Shown: positions 1-12,924, counted from the first letter of the stretch. The stretch: 64,000 nucleotides of DNA from Amblyornis subalaris (GCA_018881555.1 JACAXG010000065.1:1263042-1327041); one strand, 5' to 3'. The notes: generated by a model not told the origin, from the sequence alone. Numbers and translations: made by a program.

Positions 1-2750
1 AAAAGACTGAGAGAACAAGCAGAGAAAGAGAAATCATTTGGGTATTTTTTGTTCCTTCTATAATTAGCCACTGATCCATTCCTGAAAAGGAGCCCAGATG
101 TTGAAATGCATTTAAAAAACTTAAAAAAAAAAAAGGAAGTAGTCTTTCAATAGCAACCACAGTTAGAAGTTTTGCGGTTTTTTTGTTTTTCTATGAACAT
201 CGCTCTTCTCATGCTCTGCAGTCATTGTCAATTGTTAATCAACAGCATGACAAGCTCCTACCAATGTGACCTGCATTATCTTACTCTGTACTCATCAGAG
301 CAATTCATAAGCTTTATTGGAATGCTCTTCTTCCCACCTGAGTTCATCCATTTCACAGCTGTAGCGGAGCATATGTTTTTGTCCTTCTTAGACAGAAAGA
401 TTAAAATAGCTCATTTCTCCTATTTAGTTTCGTTGTCCTAAGTTATTTTCTGTGCCCTTTCAAAGGCTTCTGGGAGCACTGCTTGACACCAGTGACATGG
501 AGATTCAGGATTGTAGCTCTGTAAATAAACTGTAAAAAGTAGTTAGGAGAGCCCATCTGAGGCCCATAATTTCTCTCATGAACTGGAAAGTGAAAGTACA
601 AGGATGAGTAGGGGGTTTGATGTTTAAGGTAGAGAACAGGATCAGGTATTTCTTTGGTTTCTAGTCCTCACAGTGCACTGACCCGTGGCCTGAATTAGAG
701 CCAAAAGGGATATGTCAACATGCATCATTTTTAGAAAATTCTAGCTCACCTACTCTAGAACAACATCAGATTTTCCCTAAGCCCTGGTGTTCCTTAGCCT
801 GTCTGCAGAGGAACAAAAAAAAGAGGGATTTAGGGGAAGGAGAGCCTAAAGACTCTTTTTATAGCTACAGCAAGCTGTGTCTCAGCTGCCTTTATCAGAG
901 GGCAGTTATTAGTCGACCTGTGATGAGATGGAGGTGAAATATCTTCTGTTTTGTATCCCATCCTGTACCACTGACTGCTGCTCCTCCTCTCTAGGTGTAG
1001 AAGTTGGCACCCATTAACAGCAGTGACACAAAGCACCCAAGACTGGATGGACTGATTAAAACTTACCTCATGAACCAGAAACTTAATTAGGTCAGTGATC
1101 AATAATTACAGTATGCCAACAGCTAATACTACTTCAAAACCCTTCTGCAAATTTTACATGCATTTTAAATGCATTTGGCTATGGTTGTCCTGCATCCCAG
1201 TGAATTGTATTGCACAGTAAGAAAGGGGAGCGCTGTCTCTTCTCTGCATTGGGTTTTCTGTCAGGTCCAACGTGGCTTAGGAGATGATCTGAGGAGAGTA
1301 TTCATGACTATCTATGCCTTCTGAACGGCACCTGAGCTGACACCAAGGCATCTGAGTCCTTTAGTCGCTCCTGCCAGCTGGCTTGGTGTGTACCTACTGA
1401 ATCTCCTGGGAAATTGATAGAACTGATTTAAGGAATGCATTCTTGGGATCTGTGTCTTACAACATGTTTTATGAATAAACCTGGTGTATAATCTCTGTCT
1501 TTGGATTCTACTAAATGACAAGGCATCTCTGAGTTAAATACTGTTCTTTTATCTATTTTCCACCTGAACAGTGCAGGATCTATGCTTCCACAGCTGTGAC
1601 CAACACGATCTATGATCTGAGAAAGCAGTTCCTGCCAGAGCTGTTAGGACAGCTGTGTTGGAACAGTCAGAAAGGAGTGGCACAGCCGAGACATACTCAT
1701 ATTGAGGTGTCAGCTTGAGNTGTCAACTTGAGGCGGTTGTCTTGCTTTAAACCCTTTTGACCTTCAGAGTGATGTGCAATGGTCCATGGCTGACAAATGG
1801 ACTGCAGGATTGTCTGCCAACACAGGATACTGCTAACGACTCTTCCTAGGCCCTGCCTTCCTGCTGTTTGTTTGTGTTCTGGGCTTCCAAATTTCAGCTG
1901 GGAATTCAGTCTAGAGCTAACACAGAAGATGACACAGTTAGGGTAAATGCCAGCCATGGCCTCTGGTGCCAGCACTTCTTGAAGCTGTACTTCTCCCATG
2001 GGAAGGGAGGCCATGAAATAAATACCTGTGGTGTGGTTCTGCAGTGCTCTGCCTGTTCATGCTGCTTTAAATACTCTATTTATCAGGCCTGGAGACTCAA
2101 ACGAAGCCTGTTCTGGAATCTCAGTGACCACTAGGACAATCTGCTCTTCTTTACATAGCTTCTAAGTCCGTCCTCCTGGGAAGTGTCCCCTTCTAAAACA
2201 AAGTGGTTCTAAGTGCACAGGTGAGCGTCCAGGTCCAGCCCCAGCTCCCAGTGCAGCATTACGATGTGCCAGTACAAAAGCATCTCCAGCAGTCTGCCTC
2301 TTGCAAATGCTTCACAAGTGCCAAGTCAGAAAACGTTATTTTTTAGTGGAAAGAAAACAGCTGTTTATTTTATTTTATTTGAATGATAGTGTGGAATTTA
2401 ATTCAGCAAAGGCTTGAAGTATGTTGGTAAATTGTGAGTGTGTGTAGGTGGGTGTGTTGGTGGGTGTAGGGAGCATATGGAAGAACTGCAAGCATGAGAA
2501 AGCAGCCGACAGAAGGGGTTTGAAAAGTCTTAGGCAGAGCAGACTTCTCTTCTCTTCCCGCATTTTAACTCTCCCTTTGGCACCGGTTTATGCTGCAGTC
2601 TCATTCTCTCTTTCCCCTGGTTGATACATTATACTTGTATCTCTCAGTATTTGCTGTGAATGTAATTCTTGTATTTATAGTTCTAGGTCCGAAAGGGAAA
2701 CACAAAATTGACTAAAATAAACCCTTAACTNTGCAAAGCAGCAAATGGTA
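1..2750. other. Left flank, no gene recognised
   Basis: Mixed-composition non-coding sequence left of the CpG island. Open frames up to about 105 codons are present but carry no known domain, several are interrupted by N, and opposite-strand frames overlap them. A GT-rich low-complexity patch lies at about 2433-2470. If the CpG island drives a leftward gene, this would be its first intron. Confidence 0.5.
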
Positions 2751-2756
2751 TGGCAA

Positions 2757-2781
2757 GGGGGGGGGGGGTGTGTGTGTGCGT
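2757..2781 (+). repeat. G12 run followed by (TG)n
   Basis: Twelve consecutive G at 2757-2768 are followed directly by a short TG repeat to about 2781. It sits about 100 bp left of the CpG island. Seen directly; run length may be affected by sequencing error. Confidence 0.85.
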
Positions 2782-2869
2782 GCTTGCTATGCGTGACACT
2801 TCATGCATCAATCCGGAACCATTAATTACTAATTGTAATTACTGTGCCCCGCTTCTGCACAACTGCAGA

Positions 2870-3170
2870 GTGCGAGCAAACCTCGAGGCCTCGGGGCGCA
2901 CCTCAGGCCGGGCCGTGGGGCCCCCTGGCCGCCGCGCACCGCCCGCGCCCGGCCTTGCGGTGGCCCGCGGGCGGCCCCGTGCTGTTCCGCGGCGGGAGCG
3001 GGCGGGGGCAGCATTGCCCGCGAAATGGCGGCGGCCGCCCAGGGACGGGCGGGAGCGGGGAAGAGATGAAGGAGGGGAAGCAGAAACCTGAAATCCGTTT
3101 TTCTGTGCCCCGTCGGAGTCTGCTGAGGGTTGCTCTGCGGCGTGCTCGGACGCGCCTTTAGCGCGTTTCT
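2870..3170. promoter_or_regulatory. CpG-island promoter
   Basis: This is the only strongly GC- and CpG-rich stretch in the window; 2881-3062 is dense in CG, GGC and GCC. It contains AAATGGCGGC at 3023-3032, a YY1-type motif common just downstream of housekeeping transcription starts, and an E2F-like TTTAGCGCG near 3160. No TATA box is evident. The YY1 orientation suggests rightward transcription, but remembered human gene order (ZNF770 lies past the 3' end of DPH6, same strand) would suggest a leftward gene whose coding exon is outside the window. A possible minus-strand first-exon donor is GAG|GTGCGC at 2902/2901. It may be bidirectional. The gene served is therefore unresolved. Confidence 0.75.
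3042..3060 (+). promoter_or_regulatory. Predicted G-quadruplex motif in CpG island
   Basis: Four G-tracts of at least three with loops of 2, 1 and 3 nt (GGGACGGGCGGGAGCGGGG). A second group with three tracts lies just upstream at about 2995-3007. This fits the canonical quadruplex pattern; folding in the cell is not shown. Confidence 0.6.
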
Positions 3171-3403
3171 CTTTCGGGGGAGATTTTGAGATTAAAAAAT
3201 GCGGTCAGTACCAGCAGCTGGTGTTTACTGCGGCGACAGGGGTACCTGTGCCTGGGAACAGTGACAACGGCTTCCAAGCGGTATTTTTAAGTTGTAAAGC
3301 GTGTAACCTATAACGACGTTAGTAAAAACCTGGGACCTTACATTGAAACAGGTCCNGAGTATTGGCTGGTTGGTGCTGTGAAAGTGGGCCAGGGAGTCGG
3401 AAG

Positions 3404-3424
3404 AGCAGAGCAGAGCAGAGCAGC
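3404..3424 (+). repeat. Short (AGAGC)n tandem repeat
   Basis: About four copies of a 5-bp unit (GAGCAGAGCAGAGCAGAGCA region) just right of the CpG island. Simple repeat seen directly. Confidence 0.7.
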
Positions 3425-4967
3425 TACTTCAGTCAGCAAGGACCTACAAGGACGGTCCGACTGCCCGACCACTGCANGGCTGACCAAAACATAAAGCGTG
3501 TTTTTGAGGACATTATCCAAATTCTTCTTAGACACTGACAAGCTTGGGGTAGCAGCCACCTCTCTCCGAAGCCTGTTCTGGTGTTTGACTACTGAAGAAA
3601 TCAGTTCCTCTTTGAGCAGCCATGCAAAGGCTCAGGTTTTTTGGAGAGGTGTTGGGCTTCAAAGTTCAGCCTAAGTGGCGTGGCACTCTTTGTGCGGCTC
3701 CTTTAAAGCCAAACATCACGTGGGTAAAAGAGACAAGGAATAATGAGGATTTTTGTAATACCTTTGGAGTGGATTGACTTTACAGTTTATTTATATGGTC
3801 TGCTCTGCTAAACTTTGGAGATCTTGGCTGAAGCTACCAGATCATAAAACATTACCTTGCCAAGAAACCTTTTGTCGAAGGTCCTTATTTGACTCGGGAG
3901 CACAAATTGTACTCAGTCAAAATAGAAATTATGTTCCCAGTCACTTTGGTAATTTTGAAAGATGTATGTGGGGCTTGGTAAAGGCAACAGATGGTATTTC
4001 ACTACCAAGTCACATTGTTGAGATGCAGTTGACACCTGAGCACAATGTAAGGCTTCCTCTCACCTTGCCTTGGATCTATGAAACAGTTTGTATTTCTAAA
4101 TATACCTGATGCCAATGGGACCAGCTGCAAGTCCAGCGTTTTTTTTTTCTGTGTGCTGTCTCACTTAAGCTTATGATCCTCATCTTAACTTGGATTTCTA
4201 AGGTACTTAGTTATGAATGCAAAAGAAGAGCTCACATGGATCTTTACTTTTGCTGAACATACAGTGGACATTGTAAGACAGTAACATGGAGGCAAAGAAG
4301 GAAATAAAATCAAAAAGGAGGACTAGGAACCCAGAGAGGGGGAAAGAAAGGAGAGAAAAGAGAAATATGGTGGTAGCAGAGGAAGAGTCCAAAGACCAAA
4401 GGCGTACAACATCTGATGATAGAAGAGAAAAAGCAACTTTCTCAATCCTCCTGCACTGTTTGCAGTTTTTAACTCCTCAGCTTCTGTGGAGAAGTATTAT
4501 TCTAAAAATCTCAGTAATATTAAATCCACTGCTTTCTAGTTTGGTGGATACAGAGAAAACCNCAACAGTGAAGGACTAGTCCCAAAAGTCAAAGTATGCC
4601 CATGCTACATACTGCTGCGTAGTGCAGATATGGAAGAATCCAGGCAGAATCTGGACAGTTACCCTGCAGCTGTACAGGAGGCAAGGCTGGGCTATGCTTC
4701 GGGCTCCTGGGCCAATCTGCACCTGCAATAGCATCCCCACCCATCCTGAAGTCTTCTATGTGGACCAGAAAGCAAGTGAAAAACTCTCACAGTGTTGTAT
4801 TTTAAAAAAAGTTTCTGTANTTCACATCTCACTCAGGACTCAAAATTACCTCACGAACCACAGGCATAAAGAGCATTGGGAATGTTCTCTTTTCCCATCA
4901 CATATGCTGCTTACAGGATACCTCACTATAGACCTATCACTGCCTACAAGAGAATCTTGACAACAAT

Positions 4968-5035
4968 TTAATCCATATCCATTACTGTTGTCCTCATTTT
5001 ACAGGAGGGAAGAGATCATAAATATATAACTTGGC
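4968..5035 (+). repeat. Probable MIR/L2 relic
   Basis: The run TCCTCATTTTACAGGAGGG followed by an AGAGAT...AACTTGGC-like stretch resembles the MIR/L2 core (cattttacagatgagg, then the 'acttgcc' box). Short and diverged; assigned by pattern memory only. Confidence 0.4.
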
Positions 5036-5560
5036 AACCGTTGCAAAGTTTAATGTCAACATCAGAATTTAAGAGTTCTTATCTCTGAGGACTCTGCTCA
5101 CATCTCTGAACTCTGTTTACACCAGAAAGTTCTTTTTTTTTGACTTGAAATANGGTGTCTCGAAATATAGAAAAAAATTAACCTTTTAAATAGAACTTAG
5201 CATTCCAACCAAACATTTTAAAATATGCAAGTTGCAACAAGTTCTGCAACAGACAAGTTTCAATGGTTCAACGTTGTAGGGTAGTTCCGGGGAAAAAAAG
5301 AATATGAACAGAAAATCTGACCTTTTCAATAGAAAATAAATACTTTGACCCAGTTCTGTTTTTTGGGGGAAAAAATACAACCATGACAAAAAAAACCCCA
5401 ACCAAACCCAACCCCCCCAAACCATTTAAAATATTTTACTTTCATTCAAATAGGAACTAAAACAAATTTGAAACTTTGACAGTTGTAAAGTGGAATTGAA
5501 GTCCTCTGGCCAGCTCTTTTTGTCTCTTGAAATCATGTAGCAAAAGTTTAGCCACCCCTG

Positions 5561-5575
5561 ATATATATATATATA
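5561..5575. repeat. (AT)n microsatellite
   Basis: Short perfect AT dinucleotide run of about seven units. Seen directly. Confidence 0.8.
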
Positions 5576-7984
5576 TTAGAGTGCGCACTCAGTGTTTGAA
5601 ATGCAGTGTATGGAACTGCTCGCAGCACATTAAGAATGCTCAGCAACGTGCAGTTTTAGGGTTGCACTTTATGCTGTAAGACACATTGTGCTGCTAGCAA
5701 TCGTTTTTCTCTCCCTAAGCACACATTACCTGAGTTTTCTAGTTCAGCATACACCTAAATGACTTTGTACTTTTTTTTGAAGAGGGCCATAAATTGTCAT
5801 CAAAGACAAGGGTCTCAAATCAGCTGTTATTTAAAGACTATCTGCTTGTTCTCAAAATCCTATGTCATCCTTACATCAATATCCTTTATAGAAAAGCAGG
5901 AATTCAGGGGTATAAGACCTACAAACCCAACTAAAAAAGCATTACATGCAATTTGCATGTTGAAGGTAGTGTGGGTTTTTTTTAAACTAAAATTCTATCT
6001 TACGGGGTTTTTGTGTGACCTTTCTTAATTGCCTTAGCTTGTTGATTGCTTTTCATTCTTTTTTTCCAATAAGAAATAGTGGTAGCTGCCTCCACTTTGC
6101 TACACCCTCTCTTTTGCTTCCTTTACAGGGAGTTGACCCACCTGTTCATTAAAAGGGGAAAACCCAACTTTGGGGAGTGCCTGTCAAGTAAGAAAGTCGC
6201 ACAGTGATGTGTCTGTGTGTGAGAGAGAAATCAAAAAAAACCAGAGCTGAAAAACTAATTCACTGTATGTAGCATAGAAGAAAAATCATGCTGAAGTCCT
6301 GAGCTAACTCACATAATGCTTTCAGGAATCAGAAAAATGACACTGTCAAAACACAACATTAGTTTTCAGAAGCCTCCAGGCAAAATTTTATTTATTTAAA
6401 GTTAGCTCCTATTTTAATAACAAAAAAGTGGCAGCATATTCTACATCAAAGAAAAAACTTTTCCTAATGTTTCCATTCCTCTTGTGAAGTACTGGAGTTG
6501 AAGCAGTGGAGCTGTCTTTCTCTAAATAATTATGTGAGTGGCAGGATCTCAACCTGAGAAAGCTTTTTGTCTGCACTGGGGACTGTAGCATAAAGATAAT
6601 CACATTTGGCTTGCCTAATCTGAAGTGCAATATGAGATACTCAGACTTTCAGTATTTAAATAGTTTTAAACAAGATCCGTAACAATGAAGATGAGTCCTG
6701 AATCAGCATCTCGGTACACTGTAGCACCTTGATCATGGAGGAGTACCAATGAGAAGCACATTTATGGGCTATAGCTCTCCAGTCAAGACTTATTAACCAC
6801 ATTCCTTGTGGCAGTACCCAGGAGAAATGTCCCTTAACAACAAGGTGGTGCGCAGCTGGTGGCTTCTCTTGAATATTACGCTCATTTCAGGCATCCTCAC
6901 CTTCAGACCCATACCAAAGCACGCTCTTAGAGTAGTCAAAGCATTTACCATTTTATACCTTGTGGAAGGGAAGAGAGATGTGTCTTAAAGTTCCCTTCTG
7001 AATCTCTTTCCTGGCAACTCTATTTATTCCTCTTTGTTCTTGATGCATTAATCTTTTATAGTTAGAACCAGTAGTAGTGAGAAGGCAGTCCAGGGTCCTT
7101 TCCTGCAAAGACATCCAATAAATAAAGAATAAACCCCTTAGGTCCCTAGACCTGTTGTTTGCCTTTTTAGCTTGACTTCCCCACCAGTTCCTAGTAATAC
7201 CATTCCTTTGGCAATAACTTCTTGTCTGTGTTTCGTTTCTATTATTTCATATCCTTTAAGACCTCCTGCTTCGAACCTTAACAGATCCAGCTCTGGAGCT
7301 GTGGTAATTTGGTTCAGTTACAAAAGGCTCTACATTTGCATGTATCTGGGTCTTGCTGCAGAACGGCTGGGTATGTGTGGGAGTAGGACTGAACTTTGTT
7401 GCGACGGGATAACTCTTACATCTCAGAAATGTATTTCTTCCTTCTGGGCCCTTGGTCTTTTATAAGCAACAAAATAAACTAATGTCAAAGCAGCTACCGA
7501 GAAACCCATGGCAATCAGCAAAGGGGAAACAATGCTTGCATGAGCTTGCAGCCCTATTGCAATGGCACAAGTTCTATCTCAGACAAATGATGTCTTTCTN
7601 GTAAAATGAGGGTATGGCAATAACATGATGTATGAAGGATGTTATGGTCAGACAGTACTGTCAACAGNTGCCAGTAGCAGGACTTGCAGAAGGACAGTAG
7701 AGATGGGGCACAGAAGAAGGATTTTTCCCTTCTATCATGGCAAAGTCTAAAGTAGAACAAGTCTTGTCATGAGTAACAGGAACTAGTAACGCTAGCTGCC
7801 ACGTGATGTGCCTTTGAGGTTGGAAACTGCTTCTTCTGGCAAAGCAAATACCCCTACTTGGGGACTGNGGAGAGTGGAGGAGCTCTTCTCCCAGCAGCAT
7901 AACCCCAGGGACCTGCCTACACTCACGCTGTGCAGGGGAGGCCCCCAGCACGTGTGTGGCTGTCCCAGTGATGGCCCAAGAAAA

Positions 7985-8055
7985 TTTTATGTGATGGGCT
8001 TGTAAAGCACTTCAGGATCATCGGGGATGAATCATGCTGTAAAATGTATCATTAA
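7985..8055 (+). repeat. Possible ancient interspersed-repeat tail
   Basis: TTGTAAAGCACTTCAGGATC followed by a GGGGATGAA...CTGTAAAATGTA stretch resembles the 'gtaaagcgctttgggatcc...gatgaaaggcgctat' tail seen in old amniote L2/SINE-type repeats. Highly eroded, family not assigned. Confidence 0.35.
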
Positions 8056-8287
8056 TGTTACTAGATGTATTATAGACTTCTGTGATCTGAGACTGCTGCA
8101 GGCAGTGTGCTGGGAGAAAAGCTTTCCAGATTGTGCTCATGCAAATTTCTGTCTGTGATCACATTCGTTCTGGTTCCCACTACAACATTACTTTCACACT
8201 CGTGTGCTGCTCACTCAGTCTAAACTTTTTGTTTCTGCAGGTTGTATGACTACAACATAGCATCCCTTTGCCAACACCTTTATAAGG

Positions 8288-8422
8288 GTGAGAAAACATA
8301 CAAATATGGAAATAAAGGCACAAGAAATCTAAGGTGTATGCTTAAACTTTCCCAGAAGAGCGGTGGTGTGATCCTAACCTATGCCTCCTGACTTGAACAT
8401 GTGCCCTAACATGTTACTAGAT
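8288..8422 (+). repeat. Probable MIR/L2 relic
   Basis: The order of boxes follows the MIR/L2 pattern: AAATAAAGGCACAAGAAA (for 'aaactgaggcacagaga'), then GTGTGATCCTAACCTATG and CCTCCTGACTTG (for 'gggattcgaacccagg' and 'tcctgact'), then GCCCTAAC near ACTAGA (for 'gctctaaccactaga'). The colinear match over about 130 bp is better than chance, though identity is low. Confidence 0.5.
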
Positions 8423-10433
8423 CGGGGCAGCTGTCAATTTGTTCATGGTGTTTAGTTCAGCTTGTCTTTTTGTTCTGAACTATATTTTTCTTCTGAACTG
8501 GGGATCTTTGTAATTCAGAGAAGAATTTCTGAAAGCTGGGAAAAGCAAATGTGAAATCTAAGCTATTTTGAGTACAACCTGTTGTACTGTGGACACTAAG
8601 TCTCACCGACCACGTTAAATTATGTAAACAGTATTTTGAAATGATTTAGGATTAACTGATACAATCACAAAATAGCCATATAATAGGAAGTGGAGGATGA
8701 GCAGACATATCTAAGAAATGTTTTTTAAACACTGCAAATGAAATGGAGAGTCAAGGCAATGGCAAGGAGACCTAGGGCCAGTGACATATCCTGTGAGAAG
8801 ATCCTTGGAACAACCTGACTGTTTGGGAATGTTAGAGAAAAAGCAGGCAGTGCTCTAAAAATTGAGAAAAGCAGGAAATCATAGGCATATCCTAGTCATG
8901 AATTAATCCAACAGAAGTAAAATCCAAGAAATTGTGAGCAGTGAATCATCAGTAAAAGGGCACTTGCATGTAACATATGAGTTCAATTCACAGGTACCCA
9001 GTCTGTTTTTTAAAATTAAAATTTAAAATAGGTCAAAAATATTCAGCGTTCAGATGAAAGTTGAAAAAAAGAAGCTTTCAAGATCTCAAGTCTGTATTTT
9101 GAATGTTTGTCTAATACATCAACACAGGCTTGCTTGCCAGAAATATTAAAATACAAGTAAAAAGATCATAAATTAGTAAATTGTCAAGTATTCTTAATAT
9201 GTATTCTCAATGCCAGACATTTATAATAGTAAAAGCAGGTTACTTAAATAATAAGTGCCAGTTAGTACTCAGAGAGCTCAGAACAGTTTTAGTTTAATAA
9301 ATAGAACAAACTAGGTTTGCTTCAGCAAACCCATCCTGAAAGAAATGACAAAGATTTAACTTGGACATGTGAAAAGTTTCTGTATTTTAGGATTTCAGTG
9401 TTCATTTAGAGAACTATTACACCATGCAGTACAAATCTTTTATTAAACCAGTGCATTCATTTATTTGAAATAAAATTTTTATTCAATCACTGTACTTTGA
9501 TAGACTAGACTTTGCACATAGACAGGAGATAATGGCTTGAACAGGATGTCCTTGAAGGAGAAGAGCTGCTTCAGATTACCTCTTTAATACTCAGGAGACA
9601 TCCTGCTTCCAGTGCCCATCAGACTTCTGAAGGCTAAGAGGCAAGATGCACCCATGCTATCTGGTGTAACAAATCAGGTCCTGAATTACCTAACTGTAAA
9701 ACTCACAGGGAAAAAAAAATTAAATAATCTCTGCTTAAAATATCTCAATGTCATTTTAAAATCTATTTAGGAAGATCAGCTCTGGTGCCTTTATAGCAGC
9801 TTAGCCATGTGCATTGTAAAGGCTCACTGGTACTGTTGCCATCACTGGGTTTTGAAATGAGTACAGTGCAAAGTTACTAAATCAGTTTTGGTCTTGCAGT
9901 GCCATTTGGTCATACTTTCCAGCAATTAAAGAAATTGATATACAGAGACTTTTAAAAGGAGGCAGGAGACAAAATTTTATGAACACAGAGAACTATAACA
10001 AGACATAGATTACTTCTGGAAAAAAAAGGAAGTAGAAAAGATGTCTAAGACATATTCTAACACTTGTTAAGCAGAGAAATGAAAAATTAGACCTTGGGTT
10101 ACACTTTTAAAGATATTTTCCCACCCATTACATAGCCCTTCTGTGTTCTGAGAGCTGGAATCAGCCAACTTTTTGAGTCATAATAAACATACAAAACATT
10201 TTACTGCAGGCTTAGCAAAAATCAGAGAAACAGAAGAATTTGTGTGCATATAAAGTCTCAAAAGCAGTGTCTTAGCACATTTGGGAAACTGTAGTCTCAA
10301 GATTAAAACTTGCTGGGGTAAACACTCCAGCAAGCTTGCTGTGAAAAAACCCCCCACAACAAAAAACCACAACCAAACCCCCCTGCATCTATAAATTTTG
10401 AGTATTGATGTCTTTTCCTTTTTTCACTAAACC

Positions 10434-10470
10434 GTGTGTGTGTATGTATGTGTGTGTGTGAGTGTCTGTG
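10434..10470. repeat. (TG)n-rich microsatellite
   Basis: Interrupted TG/TATG repeat. Explains the apparent His-Thr-rich minus-strand frame here. Seen directly. Confidence 0.85.
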
Positions 10471-10825
10471 ATCATCTCCCCACCTCACGTCTTCAGATAC
10501 CACTTTGTTACAAAGAAAGTGAAAAAGAGCTCTGTGAAACATCTTATAGTAGTATCCAGTAATTCTGATGAAAGTACAGCAGCATAATTCTCTCTATTAT
10601 AAAAGTCTTAGGCTTCTGTATGGTGCCACACTTTACTCACCTACCTTGCATATGAGTGTTGCACAAATGGCCTTGTTCATACTTAAAACACTGTACACTG
10701 AGTTTACAGTTTTAGTCACGCACACCACTTAGAAACTGTTTGAAGCCTGTCTAGGAGAAAAAGTCAGCAAACTATTCTTTTTTATGTATTCACAATGTAA
10801 ACCTGTTGAAGTTCTATTTCTCTCA

Positions 10826-10847
10826 AAAAAAAAAAAAAAAAAAAAAG
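10826..10847 (+). repeat. 22-bp poly(A) run
   Basis: An uninterrupted A run after TTTCTCTC. It could be the tail of an old retrotransposed insert, but no target duplication or recognisable insert is evident upstream. Confidence 0.8.
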
Positions 10848-12714
10848 GAAAAGGTTTGCTTTCAGTTGAGAGAAAAATAAAAGATCATGCTGTTTTTCAG
10901 ACCAATGCATTTTGTTACCGATTCTCAGTGCAGCTCTACTGGGAAACAAAGCAGGCTAGTTTGAGTCATGAATCTTGTAGGAAGACTTGCAGGAAAAGCT
11001 GGTTTCTTTAGGAGCAAATATCCTGCCACCTTAAAATATCCAGTACAGTACAAAAGCTAAGATCAGCATGTTTCAGTATCTTTTTTAAACTCACGATGAA
11101 AAAAATGACTGCTACAGGAGACATAGTGAAACTTACGCCATCTCTTTGGTATGCATATGTATCAATGAAAAATTAAGCTTCATCCTTGTGTCTCTGAAAG
11201 TACATCTCCTCTTCTTCTGTTACAGAGCAGCTTGTGTCTCTGGTCCACGGGCACTCCACACTGAGAGAAATAAAATACTGGTATTTCCAGGGAGAAGTGA
11301 GAAAATGATTTAGCCTTCTAAAGGAGTAGAATTCAAATAAACCAGGCACATCCAGGTATTAACAAGTCCTTTTCTGATCGTGGGAAAGAACAAGGATCAA
11401 ATATGTGTACGTCTAACCTAAAAGTGATACAGAATACTAATCAACTAAGGTATTGTTAACAGATTCATCCCTTTTTCCTTAAGAAATTTAATACAACCAT
11501 GTATTTATACACTGTTATATAAAAAACCTCTTTGCCTTGCCCCTTTCAAAAATATTTGAAGACCTGTGAAAAAAGTAATTTTTACTAAAGAAGGTGGCAG
11601 GTCTGCTATGTTATCGGAAGCAATAGTAAGGAACAATAACATTTAACAGTCTCTAATTTCCACTAGCGATCATCATAGTATGCTGGGCACACAAAGGTTC
11701 TGACAGAGGAAGATCCTCTTATCTTTAGTTCCTTGTTTTATATCAGGTGCTGCCAAGTGCATTTCTGGTAGTGGGTAAGAAAATTAAACCGGGGTGCTAA
11801 ATGCAATCTCAGTCACCTCAATGTAAACTTCCTGCCATGCAGTTGACTTCTGTGGAGGTATCTCAGATATATGCTGGTGGAAGAGAAGGATAACTGGAGT
11901 GCTGGTCACCTAGCTCTAGAGCTCGCAAACTGGAAGAGAAGCAGTGAGAATATATAGATGTAGAATACAGGCAAGGCAAAGGTTTGATACCCTTTCTTGA
12001 AGGTTTAATTTTATAGCCTTTGTCTGAAAGTAAGACTTTTCTACAGTGCCTTACTGCTTCAAGCAAAGTCCAAGAGGCTTTCTTTTCTATACTGACCTTA
12101 TGTAATGAGTAAACTATCAGTGAAGTTGGCAGTGAAATTGATAGGAACTTCACCTGTGCGATCTGAGCCTGTTTTAGTGAAAGCAGTGGTAAAATTCCTG
12201 TTGATTTTCTGGAGAAAACTGAAGCCCTGGGTCTATGGTAGCTCTGAATACTCATAGCTGGTAGCTACCTGAATACTGGTAGCTCTTTAGTAAGAGCTGT
12301 CTACCAGATGTAAAGCACAAAAATACCCCTGGCTCAGAAATCAGGATGGCAAATCCTATNTCTGGCCATCATTTCCATTATTTGTTTCAGTAAAATGTGC
12401 ATCCTAAATANTACTACAAATAATTCCTCTGAATAATTTTGGGTTCTAGAAAATTGCAAAAATCTGGCTGCAAATAAGGTTTTCATGAGTTGGACAGAAC
12501 TGAGTAAATTCAACATAGAATTGAAAGGAATCCAGTCCTTAAAACAGTATTGGAGGTAACATTCTAGTTTCACCTCCACCCAAATGATCTGAAGTGTATT
12601 GTAACCAGACCTAAATAGATCAAACAAAAGAATCAATGTGATCAGAGTAACTGCATCTTCCAAGAGCCACCTGCTATTACCTGCTGACATCTAAAAATAA
12701 GTCAGAAAAAGGTG

Positions 12715-12924
12715 CATTATTTTAAAAGAAACTTTTATTCTTCATACAAACCTGACTCTGTTACATATCATGAGGCATCATTAACAAGCTAAATATGACT
12801 TTGCTTAAATCAAACAATATTGCTTCATGAAAGTATCCAACAGAGTTAGTATCGACTCTTTTCTTTGTTCTTTCCTGGATGGAATGTATGTGTGTTTTGG
12901 TATCAACTCGTTTATTTTAAACTG
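12715..12924 (-). other. DPH6: Probable short DPH6 3' UTR
   Basis: The stretch following the DPH6 stop on the minus strand runs about 200 nt to the first well-placed AATAAA (12739-12734), so a short 3' UTR ending near 12715 is inferred. Open frames that continue below this point (for example a minus-strand frame at 12690-12334) show no recognisable domain and contain Ns. The exact cleavage site cannot be read from sequence. Confidence 0.45.
12734..12739 (-). terminator. DPH6: Candidate polyadenylation signal AATAAA for DPH6
   Basis: TTTATT on the plus strand reads AATAAA on the minus strand, about 185 nt past the DPH6 stop, with a T-rich stretch 20-40 nt further on (CTTTTTCTGACTTATTTTT). A second AATAAA at 12916-12911 lies only 9 nt after the stop and is less likely to be used alone. 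Sequence evidence only. Confidence 0.4.

Larger units (their letters stand above)
3200..12700. other. Intergenic region between CpG island and DPH6 3' end
   Basis: About 9.5 kb without a supported gene. It holds MIR/L2-type relics (4.97, 7.99 and 8.29 kb), AT and TG microsatellites and a 22-bp A run, listed separately. A few plus-strand splice-acceptor-like sequences occur (for example near 6.12, 8.24 and 11.22 kb), which could belong to an unannotated rightward non-coding transcript, but no exon chain can be built from sequence alone. Confidence 0.5.

Noticed and set aside
2750..3161. Arg/Pro/Gly-rich frames of 105-113 codons over the CpG island
   Set aside because: Long frames arise from lack of stop codons in GC-rich DNA; several frames on both strands are open at once.
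11740..11860. Possible old amniote repeat around GACTTCTGTGGAGGTA
   Set aside because: Only a short resemblance to 'gacttcaatggagtta' repeats, not enough to call.
11863..12690. Minus-strand open frames of 130 and 118 codons downstream of the DPH6 stop
   Set aside because: They lie in or past the 3' UTR, are in different frames, contain Ns and have no motif.
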